Source of the DNA: Pseudomonadota bacterium
GTDB lineage: Bacteria > Pseudomonadota > Gammaproteobacteria > Steroidobacterales > Steroidobacteraceae
Assembly (NCBI GenBank): GCA_023423935.1
Contig: JAFAEQ010000077.1
Span: 61,766-125,765 of the forward strand
Direction of reading: 5' to 3'
DNA length: 64,000 nt
In this document: in pieces, positions 1-9,199 of the stretch
Layout of the letters: each line of letters opens with the position of its first letter
Position numbering within the stretch: position 1 is the stretch's first letter
Translations under genes and position numbers: made by a program
Notes under the pieces: model-generated
What the model was told of the DNA's origin: nothing
Database searches by the model: none
What the model saw: only the letters and a program-made list of their open reading frames with translations

Positions 1-690
1 TGACAGGTTCGTTTCCAGACTGGTCGATGGGACGCGCGATGCTACGACGCGTTCCCCGTCGAAACTCGACTCGCGATAATCCTTGAGCGACCAGCGCTTG
101 TTCGAATCGATGCTGGCGCTGTTCGCGCGGCCGACGCTCAGCAGGCGCTTCTGCGGACTGAAATTGAACACGTAGACGCCGCCGTAGCTGTTTTCCGCGT
201 TCTGGCGCTGCACCGCGAAGATGGTGTCACCATCCTTGGCCCAGGCGCCGCGGTTGCCTGCCATGCTGTAGTCCTGGAATTTCTGAAACGTCTTCATCTC
301 GTTTGCGTACTGCTCGAGCGGCGGCGCCACGTACTCGCCGAGCGTCCAGGTCAGCGCCATCAGAATGAGTCCGGCGCCAAACACCCACAGCGAGATCCTC
401 GCCACGGAAACACCGGCTGCGCGAACGACGACGAGCTCCAGCGAACGCGCAAGATTACCGAGCGCGAGCAATGCACCGATGAGCGAGGCGATCGGAAGCA
501 TGTCGAAGGATGCCTGCGGCATTCGCAATGCCACATACATCATCGCGCTCATCGCGTTGTAGGAACCCGTGCCGATCTCATCCTGCTGGCTGATGAGCAT
601 GTACAAGGCGTTCAGCACCAGTAGCACGACTGCCACGAGCAACGTGTAACCGATGACGGTGCGCCCGATATAGCGAGCGAGCAGAGTCAT
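1..690 (-). CDS. lptG: LPS export permease LptG (partial, 3' end outside window)
   Basis: Inner-membrane subunit of the LptB2FG transporter, which extracts lipopolysaccharide from the inner membrane and passes it to LptC. Only the first 230 codons are in the window; the rest lies beyond base 1. Visible are a first membrane segment at about residues 12-33, a second around LPIASLIGALLALG, the coupling-helix motif ELVVVRAAGVS and the start of the periplasmic beta domain. The ATG (688-690) overlaps the lptF stop in an ATGA junction, so the two are translationally coupled. The neighbour LptF and divergent pepA give the usual gammaproteobacterial arrangement. Confidence 0.93.
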   Translation of the reverse strand, partial: MTLLARYIGRTVIGYTLLVAVVLLVLNALYMLISQQDEIGTGSYNAMSAMMYVALRMPQASFDMLPIASLIGALLALGNLARSLELVVVRAAGVSVARISLWVFGAGLILMALTWTLGEYVAPPLEQYANEMKTFQKFQDYSMAGNRGAWAKDGDTIFAVQRQNAENSYGGVYVFNFSPQKRLLSVGRANSASIDSNKRWSLKDYRESSFDGERVVASRVPSTSLETNLS

Positions 691-1838
691 TGCGCAGCCT
701 CCAGCACGACAGGCCGCGGGCGACCCGGCGGGTTGTCCTTGAGAAGCAGCCAGATCGCACCGCAGATCGCGATCCCATGAACCCACCACAGGCCGAGCCA
801 CTCGGGGATCACGCCGCTCTCCACCCAGGTCCGCGCAGCGACGAGCGTCTGCGAATACAGGAAGTACACGAGGATCGCGACGCCCATTTTTCCGAATCGT
901 CCCTGCCGGGGCTTGAGCTTCGCGAGCGGCACTGCGATCAGCATGAGCACCAGTGCACTGAGCGGCGTGGAGATGCGCCACTGAAGCTCCGCGACATCCT
1001 CGCGCGAGTGTGAGTGCAGCAGCTCGCTGGTCGGCTTCATGTCGACCTTCAACGCCCTGGTGGTCGTCTCGCCGAGCCGGATGGGAATGCCGCCTTCACT
1101 GAAGCGGATGCGACGGAACTCGCCTTCGCCCGGAACGCCCTCGTAACGCTCACCGTCATAGAGCACGAATGTCTGTTCTGCCTGCCCCGCTCCGCGTTGT
1201 TCCGCTCGCGACGCCGTCCAGATCTCATAGCGACTCGGAGCCGACGCATCCGCACCGGCGGAACGATTGGGCGTTGAATCCGCAGGCTCTTCCGCAGGCC
1301 GCTCGATGAATACGTGCACGTTGTAAAGAATGCCGTTGCTGTCCACGCGCTCGGCGTAGAAGACGATGCTGCCGCCGCCGAAGGTCCTGAAACGACCGGG
1401 CTCGAGCAGACCGAACTGCGCATCGCGCAGCGCCTCTGCCCGGATGGCCTGCGCTTTCGCGCTGGCCGCCGGTATCGCCACGAACGAGAGCCATGAGAGC
1501 AGCGCCACGACGGCAAACCCCAGCACCGAGATCGGACGAAACAGACCGGCGGGCCCGACGCCGCACGCCTGAATCGCGGCCATTTCACTTTCGTGATACA
1601 GCCGCCCGAGCGCCAGCATGATGGCCAGCAGCAGACCGATCGGCACGATCACGGAAAGATTGCCCGTCGCGGTGAGCCCGATGAGCGCGAACACGACCTC
1701 TTTGGGGAAGTCGTTCGCAGCCGCCTGCGAAAGCACGCGTGCCAGCTGGTTCGCGAGCAGAATGGCGAGCAGCACGCCCGTCACCGCGACCCAGGTGATC
1801 GCGACCTCGCGAAATACGTAGCGATCCAGCGTGCGCAG
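687..1838 (-). CDS. lptF: LPS export permease LptF, probable CTG start
   Basis: Partner permease of LptG in the LptB2FG lipopolysaccharide exporter (YjgP/YjgQ family). The frame shows paired N-terminal membrane segments, a periplasmic domain and three C-terminal membrane segments. No ATG, GTG or TTG lies far enough upstream to include the conserved N-terminal RY..RE segment: the first GTG (1782-1784) would remove about 18 residues, including DRYVFRE. An in-frame CTG at 1836-1838 sits 7 bases after a perfect AAGAGGA Shine-Dalgarno (complement of 1846-1852), just after an in-frame stop, giving 383 aa. I therefore use CTG. The GTG start is the alternative. The stop overlaps the lptG ATG. Confidence 0.9.
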   Translation of the reverse strand: MRTLDRYVFREVAITWVAVTGVLLAILLANQLARVLSQAAANDFPKEVVFALIGLTATGNLSVIVPIGLLLAIMLALGRLYHESEMAAIQACGVGPAGLFRPISVLGFAVVALLSWLSFVAIPAASAKAQAIRAEALRDAQFGLLEPGRFRTFGGGSIVFYAERVDSNGILYNVHVFIERPAEEPADSTPNRSAGADASAPSRYEIWTASRAEQRGAGQAEQTFVLYDGERYEGVPGEGEFRRIRFSEGGIPIRLGETTTRALKVDMKPTSELLHSHSREDVAELQWRISTPLSALVLMLIAVPLAKLKPRQGRFGKMGVAILVYFLYSQTLVAARTWVESGVIPEWLGLWWVHGIAICGAIWLLLKDNPPGRPRPVVLEAAQ

Positions 1839-2134
1839 CGCTCTGTCCTCTTACCGGGAATCAACGGACCCGAAATGCGTCGGCAGTTCGACTAGTTCGA
1901 ATCGGGTAGACTACGCACCCGCTGCGACGATCCATGAAAAGGGCTCGCCCGACAGCGAACTTGCATCCGATGCATGTGCCGGGCGCCGCATACGTTAAGC
2001 GACACGGCATTCCGCGTAAACCTTCGAGACGCTTCGATCGACATGCGCGAACACCGGATGACTGCACTCGCGAATCGTGCCGTCGTCTGTCGGAATCGCG
2101 ACTCATCGATGCCTTGTATTCAAGAGGATTGCTC

Positions 2135-3622
2135 ATGGAACTGTTCGCGACCAGCACCGCTCCTTCGCGTCAACGCACCGACTGCGCCATCGTCGGCGTG
2201 TATGACAAAGGCGTCATGACCGACGCAGCCGCCGAGCTCGATCAGCGCATCGGCGGCCGGCTGGCCCGCCTCATCAAGAAAGGCGATCTGCGCGGCCGGT
2301 CGGGCGACGTCGTGCTGCTGTCCGATCTGAGCGGCGGGCCGTGCGAGCGAATTCTCGCGCTCGGACTCGGCTCGAAATCAGGCTTCGGTCGCAAACAATA
2401 TCGTCGTGCCCTGAACGCGGCCTTTACGGCGCTTGCCAAGACCGGCGCTCGCGATGCGATCAGCTACCTCTCGCTCGAAACCGTGAGCGATGCCGACAGT
2501 TATGCGCTCGCGCGCGCAGCGGCAGAAGTCGCCGGCAACTCGGCCTATCGCATTCCGGATCACAAGACGACCGGCAAGCGTCCGAAGTCGACGCTCACGA
2601 AGTTCGGCGTTGCAACCGATCGGTCGAATCGCAGCAGCGTCGAGCGCGGCCTCGAACACGGCCGCGGCATCGTCGCAGGCATGTCATTGATGCGCGATCT
2701 CGCCAATCAGCCTGCCAACGTCTGTACCCCGAGCTACCTCGCCAACGCCGCGAAGAATCTCGCGCGCGAACATCGCAGCATCAAAGTCCGCGTGCTCAAC
2801 GAGGCCGAGTGCAGGCAGCTGAAGATGGGCTCGTTCCTCTCTGTAACCGCAGGGACGGACGAACCCGCTCGCCTGATCGTTCTCGAATACAACGGCGGCG
2901 ATCGCGGCGAAGCACCGGTCGTGCTCGTCGGCAAGGGCGTGACGTTCGATACCGGCGGCATTTCACTCAAACCCCCGCCCGGCATGGACGAAATGAAGTT
3001 CGATATGAGCGGCGCTGCCAGCGTGCTCGGCACCTTCAAGGCGCTGGCGGAGCTCGAGCTGCCGATCAACGTCGTCGGCGTCGTACCTGCGTGCGAGAAC
3101 ATGCCGAGCGGCCGCGCCACCAAACCGGGCGACGTCGTGAAGAGCATGTCGGGCCAGACGATCGAAGTGCTGAATACCGATGCGGAAGGCCGGCTGATCC
3201 TTTGCGATGCCATCACCTACGCGCGCCGTTTCAAGCCGGACACGATCATCGATATCGCAACGCTCACCGGCGCCTGCGTCATCGCGCTCGGCAGCCATCT
3301 GTCCGGCCTCTTCAGCAACGACGAAACCCTGAGCGAGGAGCTGGTCGAAGCCGGCAAGCGCTCGGAGGATCGCGCCTGGCCGATGCCGATCGGCGAGGAA
3401 TACGCGGAAGGCCTGAAGAGCAACTTTGCAGATTTCGCGAACGTCGCAGGCCGTGAAGGCGGTGCGATCACCGCCGCGTGCTTCCTGGCGAAGTTCACCG
3501 AAGGTCTGCGCTGGGCACATCTGGATGTGGCCGGCACGGCCTATCAGGGCGGCTCGCAGAAAGGCAGCACCGGCCGTCCCGTTCCGCTGCTCGTTGACTA
3601 CCTCATCAACAAGTCCGCGTGA
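2135..3622 (+). CDS. pepA: Leucyl aminopeptidase (M17)
   Basis: Cytosolic two-metal aminopeptidase of the M17 family (495 aa, the usual length); in enterobacteria PepA also binds DNA in Xer recombination and carAB control, but that role is not visible here. The metal-binding and catalytic segments are clear: GKGVTFDTGGISLKP with its lysine and aspartate, and the family signature NTDAEGRL. The ATG at 2135 was chosen because AAGAGG lies 7 bases upstream and the product then begins at the normal family N-terminus; the frame stays open upstream to 1934 without similarity. It is divergent from lptF and its stop overlaps the holC start. Confidence 0.95.
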   Translation: MELFATSTAPSRQRTDCAIVGVYDKGVMTDAAAELDQRIGGRLARLIKKGDLRGRSGDVVLLSDLSGGPCERILALGLGSKSGFGRKQYRRALNAAFTALAKTGARDAISYLSLETVSDADSYALARAAAEVAGNSAYRIPDHKTTGKRPKSTLTKFGVATDRSNRSSVERGLEHGRGIVAGMSLMRDLANQPANVCTPSYLANAAKNLAREHRSIKVRVLNEAECRQLKMGSFLSVTAGTDEPARLIVLEYNGGDRGEAPVVLVGKGVTFDTGGISLKPPPGMDEMKFDMSGAASVLGTFKALAELELPINVVGVVPACENMPSGRATKPGDVVKSMSGQTIEVLNTDAEGRLILCDAITYARRFKPDTIIDIATLTGACVIALGSHLSGLFSNDETLSEELVEAGKRSEDRAWPMPIGEEYAEGLKSNFADFANVAGREGGAITAACFLAKFTEGLRWAHLDVAGTAYQGGSQKGSTGRPVPLLVDYLINKSA

Positions 3623-4050
3623 GTCGCGTCGATTTTTACGTGCTCTCGGACGACGCGCCGGATGCCCGGCTGCGCGTCGCCTGTCGCCTGATCGAAAAGG
3701 CGTTCGATGCCGGTCTGCGCGTCTATGCGCAGACCGCTTCGCTACCTGACGCGCAGCGACTCGATGAGCTGCTGTGGACCTTCAACGATCGCGCCTTCAT
3801 CCCGCATGAAGTGCTCGAGGGCACCGACGCCTCACACGAGAAAGTCATGGTGCTCATCGGCTCGACCGATGCACCCGCCTCACATCGTCAGTTGCTGGTA
3901 AATCTCAGCAACGCGCTGCCGAACGAGCTCGAACGCTTCGACCGCATCGCCGAGATCGTCGATGTGGATCCGGAGAACAAACGCCTGTCCCGCGAACGGT
4001 ATAAGGCGTATCGCGAGCGCGGTTGCTCGCTGGAAACCCACAACCTTTGA
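3619..4050 (+). CDS. holC: DNA polymerase III chi subunit
   Basis: 143-aa chi subunit, which links the clamp-loader psi subunit to single-strand binding protein at the replication fork. The N-terminal VDFYVL start, the RLACRLIEKA-like helix and the LDELLWTF.D.AFIPH segment are characteristic of the family. The GTG start (3619) overlaps the pepA stop, so expression is coupled to pepA. The order pepA-holC-valS is standard in gammaproteobacteria; here an unrelated permease gene on the other strand separates holC from valS. Confidence 0.92.
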   Translation: MSRVDFYVLSDDAPDARLRVACRLIEKAFDAGLRVYAQTASLPDAQRLDELLWTFNDRAFIPHEVLEGTDASHEKVMVLIGSTDAPASHRQLLVNLSNALPNELERFDRIAEIVDVDPENKRLSRERYKAYRERGCSLETHNL

Positions 4051-4061
4051 GGAAGAAGACT

Positions 4062-4219
4062 GGCCGCAAAGACCGCACAAAAGAATAAAGGTCAGGATGG
4101 GGAGGCAAGAAGGCGCACAAGGCGTAAAGGTTGGAACCGAGGAGCGCCTGCCGTACGAGGCCATTCGACATTCACTCCTGTCGCACTAGCGGACTCATCT
4201 TTTTTGCGGTCTTTGCGGC
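4062..4219. repeat. Family A inverted repeat (GCCGCAAAGACCGCA arms)
   Basis: A 25-base arm at 4062-4086 (GGCCGCAAAGACCGC then A-rich) is repeated in inverted orientation at 4199-4219 (TTTTTTGCGGTCTTTGCGGC). The arms flank about 110 bases with no gene. It fills the gap between convergent holC and the TauE/SafE gene. The T-rich arm after a GC stem could terminate transcription in either direction. The same arm recurs at 5025, 8003/8111, 13018, 14338/14497, 42577/42839/42953, 48042/48205, 48704/49091 and 53886. Confidence 0.85.
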
Positions 4220-4239
4220 TTTCCGATTCTTAGCCGACC

Positions 4240-4998
4240 TCACCTGACCCAGTAATACACGGCCAGCGAGAAGCCCACGATCACCACGATCCAGCGCAAT
4301 ACGTCGGGTTTCATGCGACTCGCGATGCGTCCGCCGAGGGCGCCGCCTGCGGCGGCGCCGATCGCCATCACGGCGGCCAGGGGCCAGATGAGTTGATCGG
4401 AGAACAAGAAGAAGATGGCGGCCGCGATGTTTACGCTGAAGGCGATGGCCTGTTTCAAGGCGTTCAGCCGCGTCATGGTGTCGTCCAGCGTTGCACCCAG
4501 GACGGCCAGCACGATGACGCTCATGCCCGCGGTGAAGAAGCCGCCGTAGATACCGGCTGCCAGCACCGGCACTGCGACCGCCACACTCGAAGCGCGCGAG
4601 TGAGGCTGTGACAGGCGACTTGCAACGAACGTACGGACACGGTCCTGCAGGGCGAGCAGTAGCGCCGCGAAGAACAGCATCCAGGGCACGAGTTGCTGAA
4701 AGGTCCGCTCGTGCGTGTTCAACAGGATGATCCCGCCGGCAAGGCCTCCGATGACGGCCGCCGGAATGCACCACCAGAGTCTTCGCTCCTGCCCTTTGAG
4801 ATTCGCGCGTTGCGCGAGCGTCGCGCCGAAGTAGCCGGGCGAAAGCGCCACGGCGTTCGTGACATTGGCCGCGATCGGGGAAACGCCGAGGCCCAGCAAA
4901 GCCGGAAAGCTGATCAACGTGCCACCGCCCGCCAGGGCATTCACCAGCCCAGCAGCAGCGGCCGCAACACCTGCCAACGCGTATTCGAGAGATGTCAT
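4240..4998 (-). CDS. TauE/SafE (TSUP) family permease
   Basis: 252-aa integral membrane protein with about eight hydrophobic segments. The N-terminal half carries the glycine-rich motif GLVNALAGGGTLISFPALL typical of the TSUP family, and a second GGALGGRIAS motif appears in the C-terminal half, consistent with the family's internal duplication. Members export or import small organic or sulfur anions (sulfoacetate, sulfite, taurine products); the substrate cannot be read from the sequence. It lies alone on the minus strand between holC and valS, convergent with holC and divergent from valS. Confidence 0.88.
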   Translation of the reverse strand: MTSLEYALAGVAAAAAGLVNALAGGGTLISFPALLGLGVSPIAANVTNAVALSPGYFGATLAQRANLKGQERRLWWCIPAAVIGGLAGGIILLNTHERTFQQLVPWMLFFAALLLALQDRVRTFVASRLSQPHSRASSVAVAVPVLAAGIYGGFFTAGMSVIVLAVLGATLDDTMTRLNALKQAIAFSVNIAAAIFFLFSDQLIWPLAAVMAIGAAAGGALGGRIASRMKPDVLRWIVVIVGFSLAVYYWVR

Positions 4999-5024
4999 AG
5001 AGCATCGATACAGGAAACGAGCGC

Positions 5025-5049
5025 GGCCGCAAAGACCACAGAAAAGAAT
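5025..5049 (+). repeat. Family A repeat, single arm
   Basis: One copy of the GCGGCCGCAAAGACC...AAAAGAA arm in the divergent gap between the permease gene and valS. No inverted partner is visible nearby. A short CCCCGTG-type repeat (5098-5130) follows it. Confidence 0.7.
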
Positions 5050-5175
5050 GGGCGAGGCGTTCCCGGCGCCTTGAGGCGGCAGTCAATTCCTGTCTCTTCC
5101 CCCGTGACCCCAGTGTTCCCCGTGGAGACTCTGGCTCGAATGCCGTTCCGCCCGATCCCAGCGCGCCCGCCCCGC

Positions 5176-5181
5176 TATAAT
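5176..5181 (+). promoter_or_regulatory. Probable -10 box of the valS promoter
   Basis: TATAAT, a perfect sigma-70 -10 hexamer, 38 bases before the valS ATG. I see no convincing -35 box 16-18 bases upstream. Confidence 0.45.
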
Positions 5182-5218
5182 CGCCGGCCTTCCAGGTTCC
5201 GACAGATCAGCTTCCATC

Positions 5219-7999
5219 ATGGAAAAAGCCTACAGCCCGCGCGACATCGAGCAACGCATCTATGAGCGATGGGAGGCGCGCGGATGGTTTGCCCCTCAGG
5301 GCAGCGGCAAGCCGTACTGCATCATGATCCCGCCGCCCAACGTCACGGGCACGCTGCACATGGGCCATGCGTTCCAGCACACCTTGATGGACGCGCTCAC
5401 CCGCCTGCATCGCATGGAAGGCGACAACACGCTCTGGCAACCCGGCACGGATCACGCGGGTATCGCGACACAGATGGTCGTCGAGCGCCAATTGAATGCC
5501 GAGGGCCAGCATCGACGCGACATGGGCCGCGAAGCGTTCGTCAAACGCGTGTGGGAATGGAAGGCGCAATCCGGCGACACGATTTCGCGTCAGGAGCGGC
5601 GCCTTGGCAATTCCGTCGACTGGTCGCGCGATCGCTTCACGATGGACGAAGGGCTGTCGCGTGCCGTGACCGAAGTGTTCGTGCGCCTGCACGAGGAAGG
5701 GCTCATTTATCGCGGCCAGCGGCTGGTGAACTGGGATCCGGTGCTGCACACCGCGCTGTCCGATCTCGAGGTGATGTCGGAGGAAGAACAAGGCTCGCTC
5801 TGGCATCTGCGTTATCCGTTGAGCGATGGCAGCGGACAGCTGGTGGTGGCGACGACGCGTCCTGAAACCATGCTGGGCGACACCGCGGTCGCCGTTCATC
5901 CGGACGACGAGCGCTACCGGCACCTCGTCGGCAAGATGATCGATCTGCCGCTGAGCAATCGTCAGATCCCGATCATTGCGGACGCCTACGTCGATCCTGC
6001 CTTCGGATCCGGCTGCGTGAAGATCACACCGGGACACGACTTCAACGACTACCAGATCGGCCAACGGCACGCTCTTCCGCTGATCAATGTGTTCGATGCG
6101 AATGCAGCATTGAACGACAACGTGCCCGCGCCCTATCGCGGACTGGATCGCTTCGAAGCCCGCAAGAAAATCGTCGCCGAACTGGAAACACAGGATCTGA
6201 TCGAAAAGATCGAGCCGCACAAACTGCAGGTTCCGCGCGGCGATCGCAGCGGTGCCGTGCTCGAACCCTGGCTCACCGATCAGTGGTACGTGCGCATCGC
6301 TCCGCTCGCCGAGCCCGCGACGAAAGCGGTGGAAGACGGCCGCATCCGCTTCGTGCCCGAGAACTGGGCCAAGACGTACTACCAGTGGATGAATAACATT
6401 CAGGACTGGTGCATCAGCCGCCAGCTCTGGTGGGGCCATCAGATTCCCGCCTGGTACGACGATGCGGGCAACATCTATGTCGCGCGCTCCGAAGCCGAGG
6501 CGCTCGCCCAGGCGAAACAGAAGCTCGGTCGCGAAGTCGCGCTCAAGCGCGATGAGGACGTGCTCGACACCTGGTTCTCATCGGCACTCTGGCCGTTCTC
6601 GACGCTCGGATGGCCGGACCAGACGCCTGCGCTCAAGACGTTCTATCCGACCTCGGTGCTCGTGACCGGCTTCGACATCATTTTCTTCTGGGTGGCCCGC
6701 ATGATCATGATGGGCATGAAGTTCGCGGGCGACGTGCCGTTCCGCGAGATCTACATCACCGGACTCATCCGGGATGAGAACGGCGACAAGATGTCCAAGT
6801 CGAAAGGCAACATCATCGATCCGCTCGATCTGATCGACGGCATCGATCTCGAATCGCTGGTCGCCAAGCGCACGTCCGGACTGATGCAGCCGCATCTGAA
6901 GACCAGGATCGAGAAGAATACGCGCAAGCAATTTCCGGAAGGCATCCCCTCCTACGGTACCGATGCACTTCGATTCACCTTCGCGGCGCTTGCGACGATG
7001 GGCCGCGATATCCGGTTCGATCTCGGCCGCATCGACGGCTACAAGAACTTCTGCAACAAGTTGTGGAACGCGGCCCGCTACGTGCTCATGAACACGGAGG
7101 GCCAGGATGCCGGCTACGACGGTGGCGAATGCGAATTCTCCGTGACCGATCGCTGGATCCGCTCACGGCTGGGCGCGACGACCGCAGAGGTGCGCCGTCA
7201 ACTCTCCGAATACCGCTTCGATCTCGCCGCGCAGGCGCTCTACGAGTTCGCGTGGTACGAGTACTGCGACTGGTATCTCGAGCTCAGCAAGCCCGCGCTG
7301 CAATCCGACAGCTCGACGGAGGCGCAAAAGCGCGGCGCGCGCCGTACGCTGCTCGAAGTGCTCGAAGGCTATCTGCGCCTGCTGCATCCGCTGATGCCAT
7401 TCATCACCGAGGAAATCTGGCAGGCCGTAGCGCCGCTGACCCGCCGCACCGGCGAGACGATCATGCTCCAGCCCTATCCGCAGCAAAGCGAGTTCCCCCT
7501 CGATGAAGCGGCGGACGCCGCGATTGCACCGATCAAAGCCACCGTTCTGGCCGTTCGCCAGATCCGCGGCCAGCTCGATGTCGCCCGCTCGCGCCAGATC
7601 CCCGTGTTCGTGAAGGCCGCATCACCCGAAGCCTGGCAAATCATCGACGGCAGCAGCGCGCTGATTCGCTTCCTCGCGAATGTGTCGGAGCTCAAGAGCA
7701 TCGAGAATGAAGCGTCGCTGCCGCCGACTGCGATGCAGCTGATCGACGGCCACGCCGTCCATGCGCCGCTTGCGAGCCTGATCGATGATCCCGATGCAGA
7801 ACTCGCCCGCCTGTCCAAGCAGAAAGCGAAGAAGCAGCAGGAAATCGCCAAGTGCGAGGCGAAGCTCGGCAACCAGAACTTCGTGGCCAACGCCCCGCCC
7901 GCAGTCGTCGAGCAGGAACGCGCGCGCATCACCGACTTCCGCAACGAGATCGCCCAGATCGAGGAACAGGAACGTCGCGTCGCGCAGCTGAAGCAATGA
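5219..7999 (+). CDS. valS: Valyl-tRNA synthetase
   Basis: Class I aminoacyl-tRNA synthetase that charges tRNA-Val and edits threonyl errors; 926 aa, close to the normal bacterial size. The HIGH-type motif is in NVTGTLHMGHAF near residue 45 and the KMSKS loop in DKMSKSKGN near residue 523. The CP1 editing domain lies between them, and an anticodon-binding domain and a C-terminal Lys/Glu-rich coiled coil (last about 65 residues) follow. The ATG at 5219 gives the expected N-terminus (MEKAYSPRDIE). Confidence 0.97.
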   Translation: MEKAYSPRDIEQRIYERWEARGWFAPQGSGKPYCIMIPPPNVTGTLHMGHAFQHTLMDALTRLHRMEGDNTLWQPGTDHAGIATQMVVERQLNAEGQHRRDMGREAFVKRVWEWKAQSGDTISRQERRLGNSVDWSRDRFTMDEGLSRAVTEVFVRLHEEGLIYRGQRLVNWDPVLHTALSDLEVMSEEEQGSLWHLRYPLSDGSGQLVVATTRPETMLGDTAVAVHPDDERYRHLVGKMIDLPLSNRQIPIIADAYVDPAFGSGCVKITPGHDFNDYQIGQRHALPLINVFDANAALNDNVPAPYRGLDRFEARKKIVAELETQDLIEKIEPHKLQVPRGDRSGAVLEPWLTDQWYVRIAPLAEPATKAVEDGRIRFVPENWAKTYYQWMNNIQDWCISRQLWWGHQIPAWYDDAGNIYVARSEAEALAQAKQKLGREVALKRDEDVLDTWFSSALWPFSTLGWPDQTPALKTFYPTSVLVTGFDIIFFWVARMIMMGMKFAGDVPFREIYITGLIRDENGDKMSKSKGNIIDPLDLIDGIDLESLVAKRTSGLMQPHLKTRIEKNTRKQFPEGIPSYGTDALRFTFAALATMGRDIRFDLGRIDGYKNFCNKLWNAARYVLMNTEGQDAGYDGGECEFSVTDRWIRSRLGATTAEVRRQLSEYRFDLAAQALYEFAWYEYCDWYLELSKPALQSDSSTEAQKRGARRTLLEVLEGYLRLLHPLMPFITEEIWQAVAPLTRRTGETIMLQPYPQQSEFPLDEAADAAIAPIKATVLAVRQIRGQLDVARSRQIPVFVKAASPEAWQIIDGSSALIRFLANVSELKSIENEASLPPTAMQLIDGHAVHAPLASLIDDPDAELARLSKQKAKKQQEIAKCEAKLGNQNFVANAPPAVVEQERARITDFRNEIAQIEEQERRVAQLKQ

Positions 8000-8002
8000 A
8001 GA

Positions 8003-8133
8003 GCCGCAAAGACCGCATAAAAGAATCAGGCGAGCGTTGCGCCAATCCCTGACAGGCATTTGCTGCCTGGAGACGCACAGGGACTGCTGCCGAGCTCTGT
8101 GACGTCGTTCTCTTTTTTGCGGTCTTTGCGGCC
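8003..8133. repeat. Family A inverted repeat after valS
   Basis: Arms at 8003-8026 (GCCGCAAAGACCGC then TAAAAGAA) and 8111-8133 (TCTTTTTTGCGGTCTTTGCGGCC) enclose about 85 bases that are unlike the inner part of other copies. It starts 3 bases after the valS stop, so it may act as the valS terminator. Confidence 0.85.
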
Positions 8134-8215
8134 GATCCGATGTCTTTGTGCCGGAAGGCTTGCGTTTCCCGTCAGGGCCGCGACACTAGCCTGCGATCAA
8201 GGCTAAGGGTCATTC

Positions 8216-9172
8216 ATGGATTCCTCTGTTCCCACGCTCATCACGCAGGCGGACCCCGTCGAGTTGATCCGCGCAACGGTCGCGCAGCTCAGCCGCATCA
8301 TCCTCGGTAAAGAGCGTCAGCTGCGGCTGAGTATTGCGTGCCTGCTCGCGCGCGGACATCTGCTCATCGAAGACATTCCCGGCGTGGGCAAGACGACGCT
8401 GGCGCATGCACTCGCGGAAACGCTTGGGCTCAACTATCAGCGCATCCAGTTCACGAGTGATCTGTTGCCCGGCGACGTCATTGGGGTGTCGGTATTCGAG
8501 CGTGAGACGAGCGAGTTCCGTTTTCATCGCGGTCCGATCTTTTCTCAGCTGGTGCTTGCGGATGAAGTGAATCGCGCAACGCCCAAGGCGCAGAGTGCGC
8601 TGCTCGAGGCGATGGAGGAACATCAGGTCACGGTCGATGGACAGACCTACCCGCTGGCGGCCCCGTTCTTCGTGATCGCGACACAGAACCCGATCTATCA
8701 GATCGGTACGTATCCGCTGCCGGAATCGCAGCTCGATCGGTTTCTGTTGCGCATCGAGCTCGGTTATCCGGATCCGGCGCTCGAACGCGAGCTCATGACG
8801 GGACAGGATCGCCGCGACCTGCTCGCAACCGTCGCGCCCGTTCTGTCGCCCCAGCAACTTCTGTTGATGCAGACGATGGTGCCAGGCGTGCATGCATCGG
8901 ACGCATTGCTGGACTACGTGCAGGCCATCGTGCGCTTCACGCGGGAGTCGCCGCATTTCGAATCGGGGTTGTCGCCACGTGCGGCAATTGCACTGCTGCG
9001 CGCCGCGCAGGCATGGGCGCTGATTCACGGACACGAGGGCGTGCTGCCGGAAGATGTCCAGGCCATCCTGCCCGGCGTCGTGGGTCATCGACTCAAGCCT
9101 CGCGACGATGCATCGCTGCGCACGGCAAAGGATGTGGGCGAGTTCGTGCTCAGATCCGTGCCGGTCATGTAG
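8216..9172 (+). CDS. MoxR-family AAA+ ATPase
   Basis: 318-aa AAA+ ATPase of the MoxR group, chaperone-like ATPases that work with DUF58 and von Willebrand-type partners in assembly or maturation of envelope proteins. Walker A is IPGVGKTTLAH, Walker B LVLADEVNRATPKAQ, and the sensor segment FFVIATQNPI is intact. It is the first gene of a MoxR / DUF58 / transglutaminase cluster, all on the plus strand with short gaps. The substrate of such clusters is unknown in most organisms. Confidence 0.92.
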   Translation: MDSSVPTLITQADPVELIRATVAQLSRIILGKERQLRLSIACLLARGHLLIEDIPGVGKTTLAHALAETLGLNYQRIQFTSDLLPGDVIGVSVFERETSEFRFHRGPIFSQLVLADEVNRATPKAQSALLEAMEEHQVTVDGQTYPLAAPFFVIATQNPIYQIGTYPLPESQLDRFLLRIELGYPDPALERELMTGQDRRDLLATVAPVLSPQQLLLMQTMVPGVHASDALLDYVQAIVRFTRESPHFESGLSPRAAIALLRAAQAWALIHGHEGVLPEDVQAILPGVVGHRLKPRDDASLRTAKDVGEFVLRSVPVM

Positions 9173-9199
9173 GGCCTCGGGCTTTCGCGCTTGCGTGCA

